Shown here: piece by piece, positions 51,746 through 59,992 of the stretch
Position numbering within the stretch: the stretch's first letter is position 1
Layout: the number at the start of each line of letters is the position of its first letter
Source: JAXLRU01 sp046330935
GTDB lineage: Bacteria; Actinomycetota; Actinomycetes; Actinomycetales; Kineosporiaceae
DNA length: 64,000 nt
Assembly: GCA_046330935.1 (NCBI GenBank)
Contig: JAXLRU010000004.1
Coordinates: forward strand, 124,001-188,000
Direction of reading: 5' to 3'
Program-made: the position numbers and the translations under genes
The notes under the pieces: model-generated
Told to the model about the DNA's origin: nothing
The model's database searches: none
The model's input: only the letters and a program-made list of their open reading frames with translations

Positions 51746-52822
51746 TCAGCCGGACAGGACGGGGATGCGTTCGCGCGCGAGGTCGGGGTGCAGGCAGGCG
51801 ACGGCGGCGGTGTCGGCCTCGGCGGGGCCGTCGCCGGGCCCCAGGGTGGGCGCAGAGCTGGGCTCGAGCGCGGGGTCGGTGTCGGCGCAGTCGGGCTGGG
51901 CGACGGGGCAGCGCCCGGCGAAGCTGCACCCGGCGGGCAGGCGCGTGGCGTCGGGCAGCTCCCCGCGCAGGGTCACGCGGGGACGGTCGCGCAGGCGCGG
52001 GTCGGGCAGCGGGATCGCCGACAGGAGCGCGCGCGTGTAGGGGTGGCGGGGGTCGCCGAAGATCTGCTCGCGAGGCCCGACCTCCACGAACCGGCCCAGG
52101 TGCATGACGGCGACCCGGTGGCTGATGTGGCGCACCACCGACAGGTCGTGGGCGATGAACAGGTAGGACAGGCCCAAGCGCTGCTGCAGCTCCTGCAGCA
52201 GGTTGACGACCTGCGCCTGCACCGAGACGTCGAGGGCCGAGACGGGCTCGTCGAGCACGAGCAGGTCGGGTTCGAGCGCGAGTGCCCTGGCGATGCCCAG
52301 GCGTTGGCGCTGCCCGCCCGAGAACTCCGACGGACGCCGTCGCAGCGCCGCGTCGTCCAGCCCCACCGCCTCGACCAGCTCGCGCACCCGCTGCGGGGAG
52401 TAGCGGCCGGCGATCCGCAGCGGTTCCGCGACGATCTCGTGCGCGGTCAGGCGGGGGTTGAGCGAGGAGTACGGGTCCTGGAACACCAGCTGCATCCGGT
52501 TGCGGACCTCGCGCTGGGTGCGCCGGGGCATCCGGGCGAGGTCACGGCCGAGCACGTGCACGGCGCCCGAGGCGATCGGGTTCAGCCCGAACAGCGTGCG
52601 GACCAGGCTCGACTTGCCGCAGCCCGACTCCCCCACCAGCCCGAGCGTCTCGCCGCGGCGGATGGAGAACGACACCCCGTCGACGGCGCGCAACTGCCGC
52701 TTGCGCCCGGCGTCGTCGCGGACGGCGAACCGGACGTGCAGGTCCTCGACGCGCAGGACCTCGGCGGGTCCGCGGGGGTCGAGGCGCCCGGGCGCGGGCA
52801 GCGTGTCGGCGGGGGCGCTCAT
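51746..52822 (-). CDS. Oligopeptide-type ABC transporter ATPase (DppF-like)
   Basis: 358 aa from ATG 52822, whose first bases overlap the previous gene stop by 4 bp. Walker A GESGCGKSSLVRTLF, signature FSGGQRQRLGIARAL, Walker B LLVLDEPVSALD. The C-terminal oligopeptide/dipeptide ATPase extension is rich in cysteines (AGCSFAGRCPVAQPDC), which usually bind an Fe-S cluster. Works with the neighbouring DppD-type ATPase as a heterodimer. Confidence 0.93.
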   Translation of the reverse strand: MSAPADTLPAPGRLDPRGPAEVLRVEDLHVRFAVRDDAGRKRQLRAVDGVSFSIRRGETLGLVGESGCGKSSLVRTLFGLNPIASGAVHVLGRDLARMPRRTQREVRNRMQLVFQDPYSSLNPRLTAHEIVAEPLRIAGRYSPQRVRELVEAVGLDDAALRRRPSEFSGGQRQRLGIARALALEPDLLVLDEPVSALDVSVQAQVVNLLQELQQRLGLSYLFIAHDLSVVRHISHRVAVMHLGRFVEVGPREQIFGDPRHPYTRALLSAIPLPDPRLRDRPRVTLRGELPDATRLPAGCSFAGRCPVAQPDCADTDPALEPSSAPTLGPGDGPAEADTAAVACLHPDLARERIPVLSG

Positions 52823-53943
52823 CGCGCGGCCTCCTCGGGGACGGCGGGCGCCGCGACCGCGGGCGGGGGGACGACGGGCGGGGGGACGACGACGGGCGGC
52901 GCCACGACGTCCGGCGACCCGGCGACGTCCGGCGACCCGACGACGTCGGGCGACGCAGCCGCGTCCCAGGGCTCGTCGGCGTGGTGGCAGGCGACGGGCC
53001 GGCCGGCGCGGGCGGTCCGCAGCACGGGGACCTCGCTCGCACACGCGGCGGAGCGCGCGGGATGGGTGCAGCGCGGCGCGAACGCGCACCCGGGCGGACG
53101 CCGCTGGGGGCTGGGCGGGGCGCCGGCGATGGCCACGGCCTGGCCGCCGATGGTCTCGGCGGTGAGCAGGCTCGCGAGCAGCGCGCGGGTGTAGGGGTGG
53201 GCGGGCGCGGCGAACACCTCGTGGACGCCGCCGGTCTCGACGATCCGCCCGGCGTACATGATCGCGACGCGGTCGGCGACCTCGGCGACGAGCCCGAGGT
53301 CGTGGGTGATCATCACCATGGCGGCACCGGTCTCGGCGCGGGCGGCGCGCAGGACCTCCATGACCTGCGCCTGGACGGTGACGTCGAGGGCGGTCGTCGG
53401 CTCGTCGGCGACGAGCACGGCGGGGTCGTTGGCCATGGCCATCGCGATCAGCGCGCGCTGCCGCATGCCGCCCGACCACTGGTGCGGGTAGGCCCGCAGC
53501 CGGGTGCGGGCCTGGGGGATGCCCACCTTGTCGAGCAGCGCGACGGCGACCTCGCGCGCCTCGGACCGCCCGAGGGGCCGGTGCCGCCGGATCGCCCGGA
53601 CGAGCTGCGTCCCGACCCGCTTGACCGGGTTGAGGGCGGTCATCGGGTCCTGGAAGATCATCGCGAGGTCGCGCCCGCGCAGGGACCGCAGCCGGGCGGG
53701 GGCCATGGTGAGCAGGTCCTCGCCGCGGTAGCGGACGGCGCCCGAGCGCACCGACAGGCCGGGCGCGAGCAGCCCCATCGCGGCGAGCATCGTGACGCTC
53801 TTGCCCGACCCGGACTCCCCCACGACGCACAGCACCTCGTGCTCGTCGAGGTGGAGGCTGACGCCGTCGACGATCACCGTCTCGGGCTCGCCGGGACCGG
53901 CCGCGGCGACCACGGTGAGGTGGTCGATCTCGAGCAGGCTCAT
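52819..53943 (-). CDS. Oligopeptide-type ABC transporter ATPase (DppD-like) with Pro/Val-rich tail
   Basis: 374 aa, ATG 53943. Walker A GESGSGKSVTMLA, signature WSGGMRQRALIAMAM, Walker B VLVADEPTTALD, and the Cys-rich GCAFAPRCTHPARSAAC near the C-terminus. After about residue 325 a tail of SPDVVG/SPDVAG/SPDVV units and poly-Pro/Val is unlike normal DppD proteins. It is encoded by short tandem DNA repeats near 52840-52960 and probably variable in length. Start and stop overlap both neighbours. Confidence 0.9.
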   Translation of the reverse strand: MSLLEIDHLTVVAAAGPGEPETVIVDGVSLHLDEHEVLCVVGESGSGKSVTMLAAMGLLAPGLSVRSGAVRYRGEDLLTMAPARLRSLRGRDLAMIFQDPMTALNPVKRVGTQLVRAIRRHRPLGRSEAREVAVALLDKVGIPQARTRLRAYPHQWSGGMRQRALIAMAMANDPAVLVADEPTTALDVTVQAQVMEVLRAARAETGAAMVMITHDLGLVAEVADRVAIMYAGRIVETGGVHEVFAAPAHPYTRALLASLLTAETIGGQAVAIAGAPPSPQRRPPGCAFAPRCTHPARSAACASEVPVLRTARAGRPVACHHADEPWDAAASPDVVGSPDVAGSPDVVAPPVVVPPPVVPPPAVAAPAVPEEAAR

Positions 53944-54839
53944 CGCCGTCCGCCCTTCGCCGTCGCGCCCTCGCTGGTGAAGCGCTGGCTGAGCAGGTTG
54001 ATCCCGGCGACGACGGCGAACACGGCCAGGCCGGGGACGAACGCGAGCGAGGGGTGCTGGCGCAGGTACTTCTGGCCCTCGCCGATCATCAGGCCCCAGG
54101 ACGGCACGGGCGGCTGGACGCCGAGGCCGAGGAAGTCGAACGAGCTGGTCAGCAGGATGATCGCGCCGATGTCGCTGCTGGCGAGGATCAGCATCTCGCC
54201 GACGACGTTCGGCAGGACGTGGCGGCGCAGCACCCAGCCGGTGCTCGCGCCCTGGATCCGCGGGGAGAGCACGAAGTCGCGGTGGCGCAGGCTGAGCGCC
54301 ACCGCCCGGGCCACGCGGGCGTAGCCCACCCAGTACGTGCAGGCCAGGACACCGATCATCAGCCACACGCTCGGCCCGGTGGCCGCCGACAGCGCGATGA
54401 CGACCATGAGGATCGGCAGGGCGAGCTGGACGTCGGACAGCGCCATCAGCGCGGCGTCGACCTTGCCGCCGACGTACCCGGCGGTGACGCCCACGATCGT
54501 GCCGATCACGGCGTTGACGGCGATGACGCCGAGCACGATCGACAGCGTGACCCGCCCGGCGAGCGCGAGCCGGCTCGCGATGTCGCGGCCGAGGTTGTCG
54601 GTGCCCAGCGCGTGGGCGGAGTCCGCGAAGGGCGCGAGCAGGGTGCGCGAGAGGTCCTGGGTGTAGGGGTCGTAGCCCGGGGTCAGCGGGTAGAGCAGGC
54701 AGAACCCGGCGACGAGCAGCACGAGCGCGAGGCCGACCCACTGGGCCGGGCCGCCGAGGCGGGGGCGGCGGCGCTTCGGCGTCCCGGGCGCGACCTCCGC
54801 CACCGGGAGGGGCGCCTCGACCTGCGCGGCCGCGCTCAC
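53940..54839 (-). CDS. Oligopeptide-type ABC transporter permease (DppC-like)
   Basis: 299 aa. A 25-residue cytoplasmic tail precedes six TMs (VGLALVLLVAGFCLLYPL, VTLSIVLGVIAVNAVIGTIV and others), with the DppC marks LGTDNLGRDIASRLALAGR and the EAA-like ARVARAVALSLRHRDFV loop. Terminal residues overlap the next gene by 4 bp. Pairs with DppB in the membrane. Confidence 0.93.
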   Translation of the reverse strand: MSAAAQVEAPLPVAEVAPGTPKRRRPRLGGPAQWVGLALVLLVAGFCLLYPLTPGYDPYTQDLSRTLLAPFADSAHALGTDNLGRDIASRLALAGRVTLSIVLGVIAVNAVIGTIVGVTAGYVGGKVDAALMALSDVQLALPILMVVIALSAATGPSVWLMIGVLACTYWVGYARVARAVALSLRHRDFVLSPRIQGASTGWVLRRHVLPNVVGEMLILASSDIGAIILLTSSFDFLGLGVQPPVPSWGLMIGEGQKYLRQHPSLAFVPGLAVFAVVAGINLLSQRFTSEGATAKGGRR

Positions 54840-55759
54840 GCCGTCACCCGCACCCGCGGGTCGATGACCCCGTAGAGCAGGTCGACGACCAGGTTCGACG
54901 CGATGAACAGCAGCGCGACGACGATCAGCCCGGACTGCACGACGGGGAAGTCGCGCGAGTACACCGCGCCGAGCATGAGCTGGCCGAGGCCCGGCCAGGC
55001 GAAGACGTTCTCGACGATCACGAGGCCCCCGAGGAACGTGCCGAGGTTGATCCCGGCGATGGTGAGGACGGGCAGGACGCCGTTGGGCAGCATCTCGGTG
55101 AGGACGACGCGGGCGCGGCTCTCGCCCCGGGCGTAGGCGGTGCGCACGTAGTCGGCTCGCGCCTGTTCACCGAGGGCGTTGCCGGCCAGGCGGACGTAGA
55201 TGACGAACTGCCCGGTGGCGATGGTGAGCGCCGGCAGGACGATGCCCAGCGGGTCCTTGTTGCCCAGGCTGGGCAGCCAGCCGAGGCTGACGGCGAAGAC
55301 CGCGACGAGCAGGACGCCGAAGAGGAAGTCGGGCATCGACTGCCGCACCGAGCCGAGGGTGAGCATGACGGCTTGGAGGCGGCGGCTGCCGGTGAGGTGC
55401 ACGAGCAGGACGGCGCCGAGCGCGAGCAGGAGGCCGGCGGCCAGCCCGACGGCGCCGAGGGTGAGCGAGGCGGGCAGCCGTTCGCCGACGAGCTGCATCG
55501 AGGAGACGCCGGTCTGGCGGTAGGAGTCGCCGAAGTCTCCGTGCACCAGCCCGCCGAGGTAGTCGAGGTACTGCTGCCACAGCGGCCGGTCGAAGCCGAG
55601 CCGGGCGTTGAGCGCGTCGATCTGCGCCTTGCTCGCGTTGTCGGGCAGCAGCTGTGCCGCGGGGCTGCCGGAGGCGCGGCCGAGGGCGAAGGCGACCGTG
55701 ACGACGACGAAGACCGTGACCAGCGCCTGGACGCCGCGCCGTGCGAGGTACCGGACCAT
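54836..55759 (-). CDS. Oligopeptide-type ABC transporter permease (DppB-like)
   Basis: 307 aa from ATG 55759, chosen because AGGAGG is four bases upstream; ATG 55762 is almost on it, and the longer reading to 55879 is non-homologous. Six TMs; marks are the N-terminal MVRYLARRGVQALVTVFVVV, LGFDRPLWQQYLDYLGGLVHGDFGDS and the EAA loop ADYVRTAYARGESRARVVLTE. First gene of the minus-strand operon leading to the GntR gene, with a GTATAC operator just upstream. Confidence 0.93.
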   Translation of the reverse strand: MVRYLARRGVQALVTVFVVVTVAFALGRASGSPAAQLLPDNASKAQIDALNARLGFDRPLWQQYLDYLGGLVHGDFGDSYRQTGVSSMQLVGERLPASLTLGAVGLAAGLLLALGAVLLVHLTGSRRLQAVMLTLGSVRQSMPDFLFGVLLVAVFAVSLGWLPSLGNKDPLGIVLPALTIATGQFVIYVRLAGNALGEQARADYVRTAYARGESRARVVLTEMLPNGVLPVLTIAGINLGTFLGGLVIVENVFAWPGLGQLMLGAVYSRDFPVVQSGLIVVALLFIASNLVVDLLYGVIDPRVRVTA

Positions 55760-55779
55760 CATCCCTCCTTCCACGTTGG

Positions 55780-55787
55780 TGTATACA
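55780..55787. promoter_or_regulatory. GntR/FCD-type operator A (dppB side)
   Basis: TGTATACA, in the context GGTGTATACAAAC, 21-28 bases upstream of the dppB-like start and overlapping its leader. It matches the palindromic GTATAC core bound by many FCD regulators. Confidence 0.55.
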
Positions 55788-55955
55788 AACTGACGTCCCC
55801 GGGGCCCGAGCGCAAGCTCGCGAGGTAACAGGCGTGTGAAATCAAGGCTCGCTTGACGTCGACGATCCGCGCACTTCACAGTGGGTCAGCCGCAGGTGGC
55901 GCGCGGTTGGGCCCTTCGAGCCCCAGCTCGACGCCACTGCCGGGGGCTTCCAGTC

Positions 55956-55963
55956 GGTATACA
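55956..55963. promoter_or_regulatory. GntR/FCD-type operator B (cyclodeaminase side)
   Basis: GGTATACA, in the context CGGTATACAAG, ten bases before GTG 55973 and partly overlapping its AAGGAGA ribosome site. It shares GTATACAA with site A, so one regulator could cover both divergent promoters. Confidence 0.55.
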
Positions 55964-55972
55964 AGGAGAGTC

Positions 55973-56992
55973 GTGGGAACGCTGATCCTCACGCCCGAGC
56001 AGTGCGAGGCGCTGCTGCGCCCCGCCGAGGTCGTGGCCTGCCTCGAGCGCGCCCACCGCGAGCTGGCCACCGGCGGCGCCACGCAGCCCGCGCCCGTGCC
56101 GATCCGCGCGGCCGGCGACCTCGGCCCCCACGCCCGCCCCGACGCCCCCGCCTGGATCCCCATGGGCGCCCACGCCGCCTACCTGGGCGTCGTCGCCGTC
56201 AAGCTGCTGGCCGACGCCCCCGCCAACCGCGCCCTCGGCGTCCCCGCGCAGCGCTCCACCGCCGCGCTGTTCGACGCGGCCACCGCCGAGTGCCTGGCGC
56301 TGGTCGACGGGCGCGTCCTCACCCGCGTGCGCACCGCGGCCGCGACCGCCCTGGCCACCCGCACCCTCGCCGTGCCCGGCCCCCGCGTGCTCGGGCTGCT
56401 CGGCGCCGGTGCGCTGGCCGTCGAGCACGTGCGCGCCCACGCCGCCACCGGCGACCTCGACGGCGTGGTCGTGTGGTCGCGGACGGCGTCCTCGCGCGAG
56501 CGGCTGCGCGCCGCCGTCGAGGCGCTCGACGTCGCGGTGCCGCCGGTGAAGGCCGTCGACGACGTCGCCGAGGTGTTCGCCACCTGCGACGTCGTGTGCA
56601 CGCTGACGCCCGCCGAGGTGCCGCTGGTGTCGGCCGACCTGCTCCGGCCCGGGCTGCACGTCAACGCTGTCGGCTCGCCCCCGCGCCCGGCCTACCGCGA
56701 GCTGGAGCCGTCGGTGCTCGCCCGGGCCGACGTGCTCGCCGTCGACGACGTCGCCGTGGCCGCGCACGAGTCGGGCAACGTCGTCACCGCGCTCGCCGCG
56801 GGTGCGATCGGCGTGGAGGACCTGGTGCCGCTGGGTGCCGTCCTCGCGGGGACGTCCCCCGGGCGGACCTCACCCGAGCAGGTGAGCGTGTTCAACAGCG
56901 TGGGGATCGGGCTGCAGGACCTCGCCGCGATGCACCTGCTGCACGCGCGGGCGCTGGAGCGGGGCGTGGGCGAGGTCGTCACCCTGCGCTGA
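55973..56992 (+). CDS. Ornithine cyclodeaminase/mu-crystallin family protein
   Basis: 339 aa; GTG 55973 with AAGGAGA upstream, giving GTLILTPEQCEALLRPAE. NAD-binding Rossmann core GLLGAGALAVEHVRAHA and the OCD motifs KLLADAPANRALGVP, LVDGRVLTRVRTAAATALATR and HVNAVGSPPRP. Family members include ornithine cyclodeaminase, ketimine/imine reductases and EutC-like enzymes of ectoine or polyamine catabolism. Divergent from the ABC operon across 213 bp, and therefore probably part of the same pathway as the amidohydrolase and transporter. Confidence 0.88.
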   Translation: MGTLILTPEQCEALLRPAEVVACLERAHRELATGGATQPAPVPIRAAGDLGPHARPDAPAWIPMGAHAAYLGVVAVKLLADAPANRALGVPAQRSTAALFDAATAECLALVDGRVLTRVRTAAATALATRTLAVPGPRVLGLLGAGALAVEHVRAHAATGDLDGVVVWSRTASSRERLRAAVEALDVAVPPVKAVDDVAEVFATCDVVCTLTPAEVPLVSADLLRPGLHVNAVGSPPRPAYRELEPSVLARADVLAVDDVAVAAHESGNVVTALAAGAIGVEDLVPLGAVLAGTSPGRTSPEQVSVFNSVGIGLQDLAAMHLLHARALERGVGEVVTLR

Positions 56993-57010
56993 CGCAGTGC
57001 CGTGCCCGAT

Positions 57011-57053
57011 CTGGGGACGCTCCACGCGGTATGGGCGCGCGGATGCTCCCCAG
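57011..57053. repeat. Interspersed dyad repeat, copy 4
   Basis: CTGGGGACGCTCCACGCGGT with the same GCGCGCGGATGCTCCCC half, closed by CTGGGG/CCCCAG. It begins 18 bp after the ornithine-cyclodeaminase-like stop, where a terminator would be expected. Confidence 0.8.
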
Positions 57054-57315
57054 ACCGCAGACGCCAGGGAGGCCTGGGCGGCAGGGACCCGTCACCCGCA
57101 TCACGATTCGTGCAACCCTCTGGGCCGACGGCGACACCCGAACGGGGGCACGCTCGTGCCGCCGGTCGCGCGCGGCGACGGCGACGGGCGGCGCGAGGGC
57201 CGCGACGCGACGCCTACCGCCGGGCAACGGTCCAGCTCAGAATGGTTCCGGGGGTGACCCATCGGGCCGCAGCGGCCTCCACGTGGGCCAGGTGGCCGCT
57301 TCACCCCGCCCGCTG

Positions 57316-57354
57316 ACCGGTTGGTAAGGGTCCTTAAACCCTCAACGAACCGGT
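57316..57354. promoter_or_regulatory. Nested dyad upstream of the chemotaxis operon
   Basis: Outer arms ACCGGTT (57316-57322) and AACCGGT (57348-57354) are perfectly complementary, as are inner arms AGGGT (57327-57331) and ACCCT (57338-57342) around CCTTAA. It is the least GC-rich part of the region and a candidate binding site or promoter. Confidence 0.45.
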
Positions 57355-57376
57355 GGCCCGTCACGACGATCCAGGG

Positions 57377-57396
57377 GTACCGCCGCTCGGCGGTAC
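57377..57396 (+). repeat. Perfect hairpin in the MCP leader
   Basis: GTACCGCCG-CT-CGGCGGTAC, nine-base arms, 42 bp before ATG 57438. It could stabilise the leader RNA or mask the ribosome site. Confidence 0.5.
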
Positions 57397-57437
57397 GAGG
57401 ACCGCGCGCGGCGCGGGGGATCGAGAGGTCGTTGGCG

Positions 57438-59417
57438 ATGCTGGAAGGTCTGTCCCGCTCGCGGGGTGCGGCGGTCACGGGAGCCGCCGCCGTCGTCGCT
57501 CCCGCGCTGGTCGCGGTGGTGAGCGCCGCGGGGGCGTCCCCCGCAGCCGTGGCCGTCGTCGCCGCCGGCGTCGCCGCGCTGGCCCTGTGGCTGGTGCGCA
57601 CCGTCGTCCTCGGCGCCGGCACGGCCGACCTGGCCGGGGTCACCGAGGCCGCCACGCGCCTGGCCGCGGGCCGCTTCGACTGCGACGTCCCGGCCGCCGT
57701 CCAGCCGTCGGCGGCACCGCTGGTCGCCGCCCTCACCGCGATCCGCGACTCCTCCGCCGACCTCGTCGCCCAGATGAGCCGGATGTCGGACGAGCACGAG
57801 CGCGGCGACATCGACGTCGTCGTCGACGTCAGCCGCTTCTCCGGCGGCTTCGCCACGATCGCCTCGGGCGTCAACGACATGGTCGGCGCGCACATCGCCG
57901 TCAAGAAGAAGGCCATGGCCGTCGTCAAGGCGTTCGGCGAGGGCGACTTCGACTACCCGCTGGAGCGCCTGCCCGGCAAGAAGGCGTTCATCAACGACAC
58001 GATCGAGCAGGTCCGGGCCAACCTCGTGGGCCTGATCCAGGAGATGAACCGGATGTCGGCCGAGCACGAGCGCGGCGACATCGACGTCGTGGTCGACGTC
58101 GACCGGTTCTCCGGCGGCTTCGCCGACATGGCGCGCGGTGTCAACGACATGGTCGGCGCGCACATCGCCGTCAAGAAGAAGGCCATGGCCGTCGTCAAGG
58201 CGTTCGGCGAGGGCGACTTCGACCACCCGCTGGAGCAGCTGCCCGGCAAGAAGGCGTTCATCAACGACACCGTCGAGCAGGTCCGCAGCAACCTCAAGCG
58301 CCTGATCAGCGACACCTCGACGCTGTCCCAGGCGGCCGTGGAGGGCCGCCTCGACGTCCGCGCCGACTCCGACCGTCACGCCGGCGGGTTCCGCGACATC
58401 GTCGCGGGCATCAACGCCACGCTCGACGCCGTCATCGGCCCGTTGACGGAGGTCGGGGCCGTGCTCGTCGCCGTCGAGGGCGGCGACCTCACCCGCACCG
58501 TCACCACCAGCTACCGCGGGCAGCTGGAGGAGCTGCGCCAGGCGACGAACTCCACGGTCGCCAAGCTCGCCGAGACCGTCACCCAGGTGATCGCCGCCTC
58601 CGACCAGCTCGCCAACGCCGCCGCGCAGATCAGCGGGGCCTCGCAGGCGCTCTCGCAGGCCGCCACCGAGCAGGCCGCGGGCGTCGAGCAGACCAGCGCG
58701 AGCATCGAGCAGATGGTCGCGAGCATCAACCAGAACAGCGACAACGCGAAGGTCACCGACACCATCGCCGCGAAGGCGGCGGGCGAGGCCTCCGACGGCG
58801 GCCAGGCGGTGCGCGAGACCGTCGAGGCGATGAAGACGATCGCGGCGAAGATCGCGATCATCGACGACATCGCGTTCCAGACCAACATGCTCGCGCTCAA
58901 CGCGACCATCGAGGCCGCCCGCGCCGGCGAGCACGGCAAGGGCTTCGCGGTCGTCGCCACCGAGGTGGGCAAGCTCGCCGAGCGCAGCCAGGTGGCCGCC
59001 CAGGAGATCGGCGAGCTCGCGACCGGCAGCGTCGCGACCGCCGAGCGGGCCGGTGACCTGCTGGAGGAGATGGTGCCGAGCATCCGGCGCACCTCCGACC
59101 TCGTGCAGGAGATCGCGGCCGGCTCGGCCGAGCAGGCCGGGGGCGCCGCGCAGATCAACAACGCGGTCGCGCAGATGAACAAGGTGACCCAGCAGAACGC
59201 GACGTCCAGCGAGGAGCTCGCGGCCACGGCCGAGGAGATGACCGCGCAGACCACGCACCTGCAGGACGTCATGCGGTTCTTCCGGGTCCCGCGCCAGGCG
59301 CACGCCCCGCTGCCCCCCGCGCGCATCCCCGCGGGCCCCGCCCGCCCCGTGCCCGTCGTCCCCCGCTCGCGCACCGTCGAACCGATCTTCGACGACGCCG
59401 ACTTCGACCGCTTCTGA
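57438..59417 (+). CDS. Methyl-accepting chemotaxis protein with tandem HAMP-like repeats
   Basis: Chemoreceptor; 659 aa from ATG 57438. A hydrophobic N-terminal pair of segments (VTGAAAVVAPALVAVVSAAG, AVAVVAAGVAALALWLV) leaves little room for a periplasmic sensor. Two 90-residue units then follow almost identically (MSRMSDEHERGDIDVVVDV and FSGGFA...VNDMVGAHIAVKK), a third diverged unit (RLDVRADSDRHAGGFRDIV) and a fourth (GGDLTRTVTTSYRG). These are HAMP-like, as in Nik1-type poly-HAMP kinases. The MCP signalling hairpin is at about 420-590 (IAFQTNMLALNATIEAARAGEHGKGF). The C-terminal tail ends in an acidic DDADFDRF. The following genes encode its CheW and CheR. Confidence 0.9.
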   Translation: MLEGLSRSRGAAVTGAAAVVAPALVAVVSAAGASPAAVAVVAAGVAALALWLVRTVVLGAGTADLAGVTEAATRLAAGRFDCDVPAAVQPSAAPLVAALTAIRDSSADLVAQMSRMSDEHERGDIDVVVDVSRFSGGFATIASGVNDMVGAHIAVKKKAMAVVKAFGEGDFDYPLERLPGKKAFINDTIEQVRANLVGLIQEMNRMSAEHERGDIDVVVDVDRFSGGFADMARGVNDMVGAHIAVKKKAMAVVKAFGEGDFDHPLEQLPGKKAFINDTVEQVRSNLKRLISDTSTLSQAAVEGRLDVRADSDRHAGGFRDIVAGINATLDAVIGPLTEVGAVLVAVEGGDLTRTVTTSYRGQLEELRQATNSTVAKLAETVTQVIAASDQLANAAAQISGASQALSQAATEQAAGVEQTSASIEQMVASINQNSDNAKVTDTIAAKAAGEASDGGQAVRETVEAMKTIAAKIAIIDDIAFQTNMLALNATIEAARAGEHGKGFAVVATEVGKLAERSQVAAQEIGELATGSVATAERAGDLLEEMVPSIRRTSDLVQEIAAGSAEQAGGAAQINNAVAQMNKVTQQNATSSEELAATAEEMTAQTTHLQDVMRFFRVPRQAHAPLPPARIPAGPARPVPVVPRSRTVEPIFDDADFDRF

Positions 59418-59425
59418 GGAGCACC

Positions 59426-59992
59426 GTGACCGCCACGACGACGGCCGCGCGCTCCGGCGAGGAGCCCGGTCCCGCCGACGCCTCCGCCCAGGAGGCCGGC
59501 CGCTACCTGACCTTCACGCTCAAGGGCGAGGTCTACGCCCTCGACATCCTCGAGGTCACCGAGATCATCGAGTTCCGCTCGCTGACGGTGGTGCCGATGA
59601 TGCCGCCGTTCGTCCGCGGCGTGATCAACCTGCGGGGCAGGGTGCTGCCCGTCATCGACCTCGCCGCCCGGTTCGGGCAGGGGGCCACCGACGTCACCCG
59701 CCGCACCAGCATCGTCGTCGTCGACGTCGCGGGGCACGGGCACGGCCACCGCGAGATGGGCGTCGTCGTCGACGCCGTCACGAAGGTCGTGCCGCTGCCC
59801 GCCCGCGACCTCGAACCCGCCCCCGCCTTCGGCGGCGGCGTCCGCGCCGACTTCATCGCCGGCATGGCCCGCTGGGACGACGCGTTCGTCATCGTCCTCG
59901 ACCTGGCGCGGGTGCTGTCCGTGGAGGAGCTGCGCGACCTCGGCGACCTCGCCGACCATGCCGCCTCGGCCCGCACCGGGGTGCCCACGTGA
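59426..59992 (+). CDS. cheW: CheW coupling protein
   Basis: Scaffold linking receptors to CheA. 188 aa, GTG start 8 bp after the MCP stop. A 25-residue Ala/Pro-rich lead precedes the SH3-like CheW fold: LTFTLKGEVYALDILEVTEI, VVPMMPPFVRGVINLRGRVLP and VDAVTKVVPL. The conserved NLRG loop is intact. A short C-terminal extension follows. Its stop overlaps the cheR start by 4 bp. Confidence 0.95.
   Translation: MTATTTAARSGEEPGPADASAQEAGRYLTFTLKGEVYALDILEVTEIIEFRSLTVVPMMPPFVRGVINLRGRVLPVIDLAARFGQGATDVTRRTSIVVVDVAGHGHGHREMGVVVDAVTKVVPLPARDLEPAPAFGGGVRADFIAGMARWDDAFVIVLDLARVLSVEELRDLGDLADHAASARTGVPT

Larger units (their letters stand above)
56993..57437. other. Leader region of the chemotaxis operon
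   Basis: 445 bp between two plus-strand genes, no coding sequence I can support. It holds repeat copy 4, the nested dyad at 57316-57354 in an AT-richer patch (TAAGGGTCCTTAAACCC), and a perfect hairpin at 57377-57396. I looked for a motility-sigma promoter (TAAA and GCCGATAA) and found no correctly spaced pair. Confidence 0.6.

Noticed and set aside
56997..57257. Small plus-strand frame in the chemotaxis leader
   Set aside because: It starts within repeat copy 4, is Arg/Gly-rich, and has no ribosome site or homology.
57316..57372. Motility-sigma (FliA/WhiG-like) promoter for the chemotaxis operon
   Set aside because: TAAA at 57335-57338 and GACGAT at 57365-57370 are 26 bases apart, too far for the consensus 15-16.
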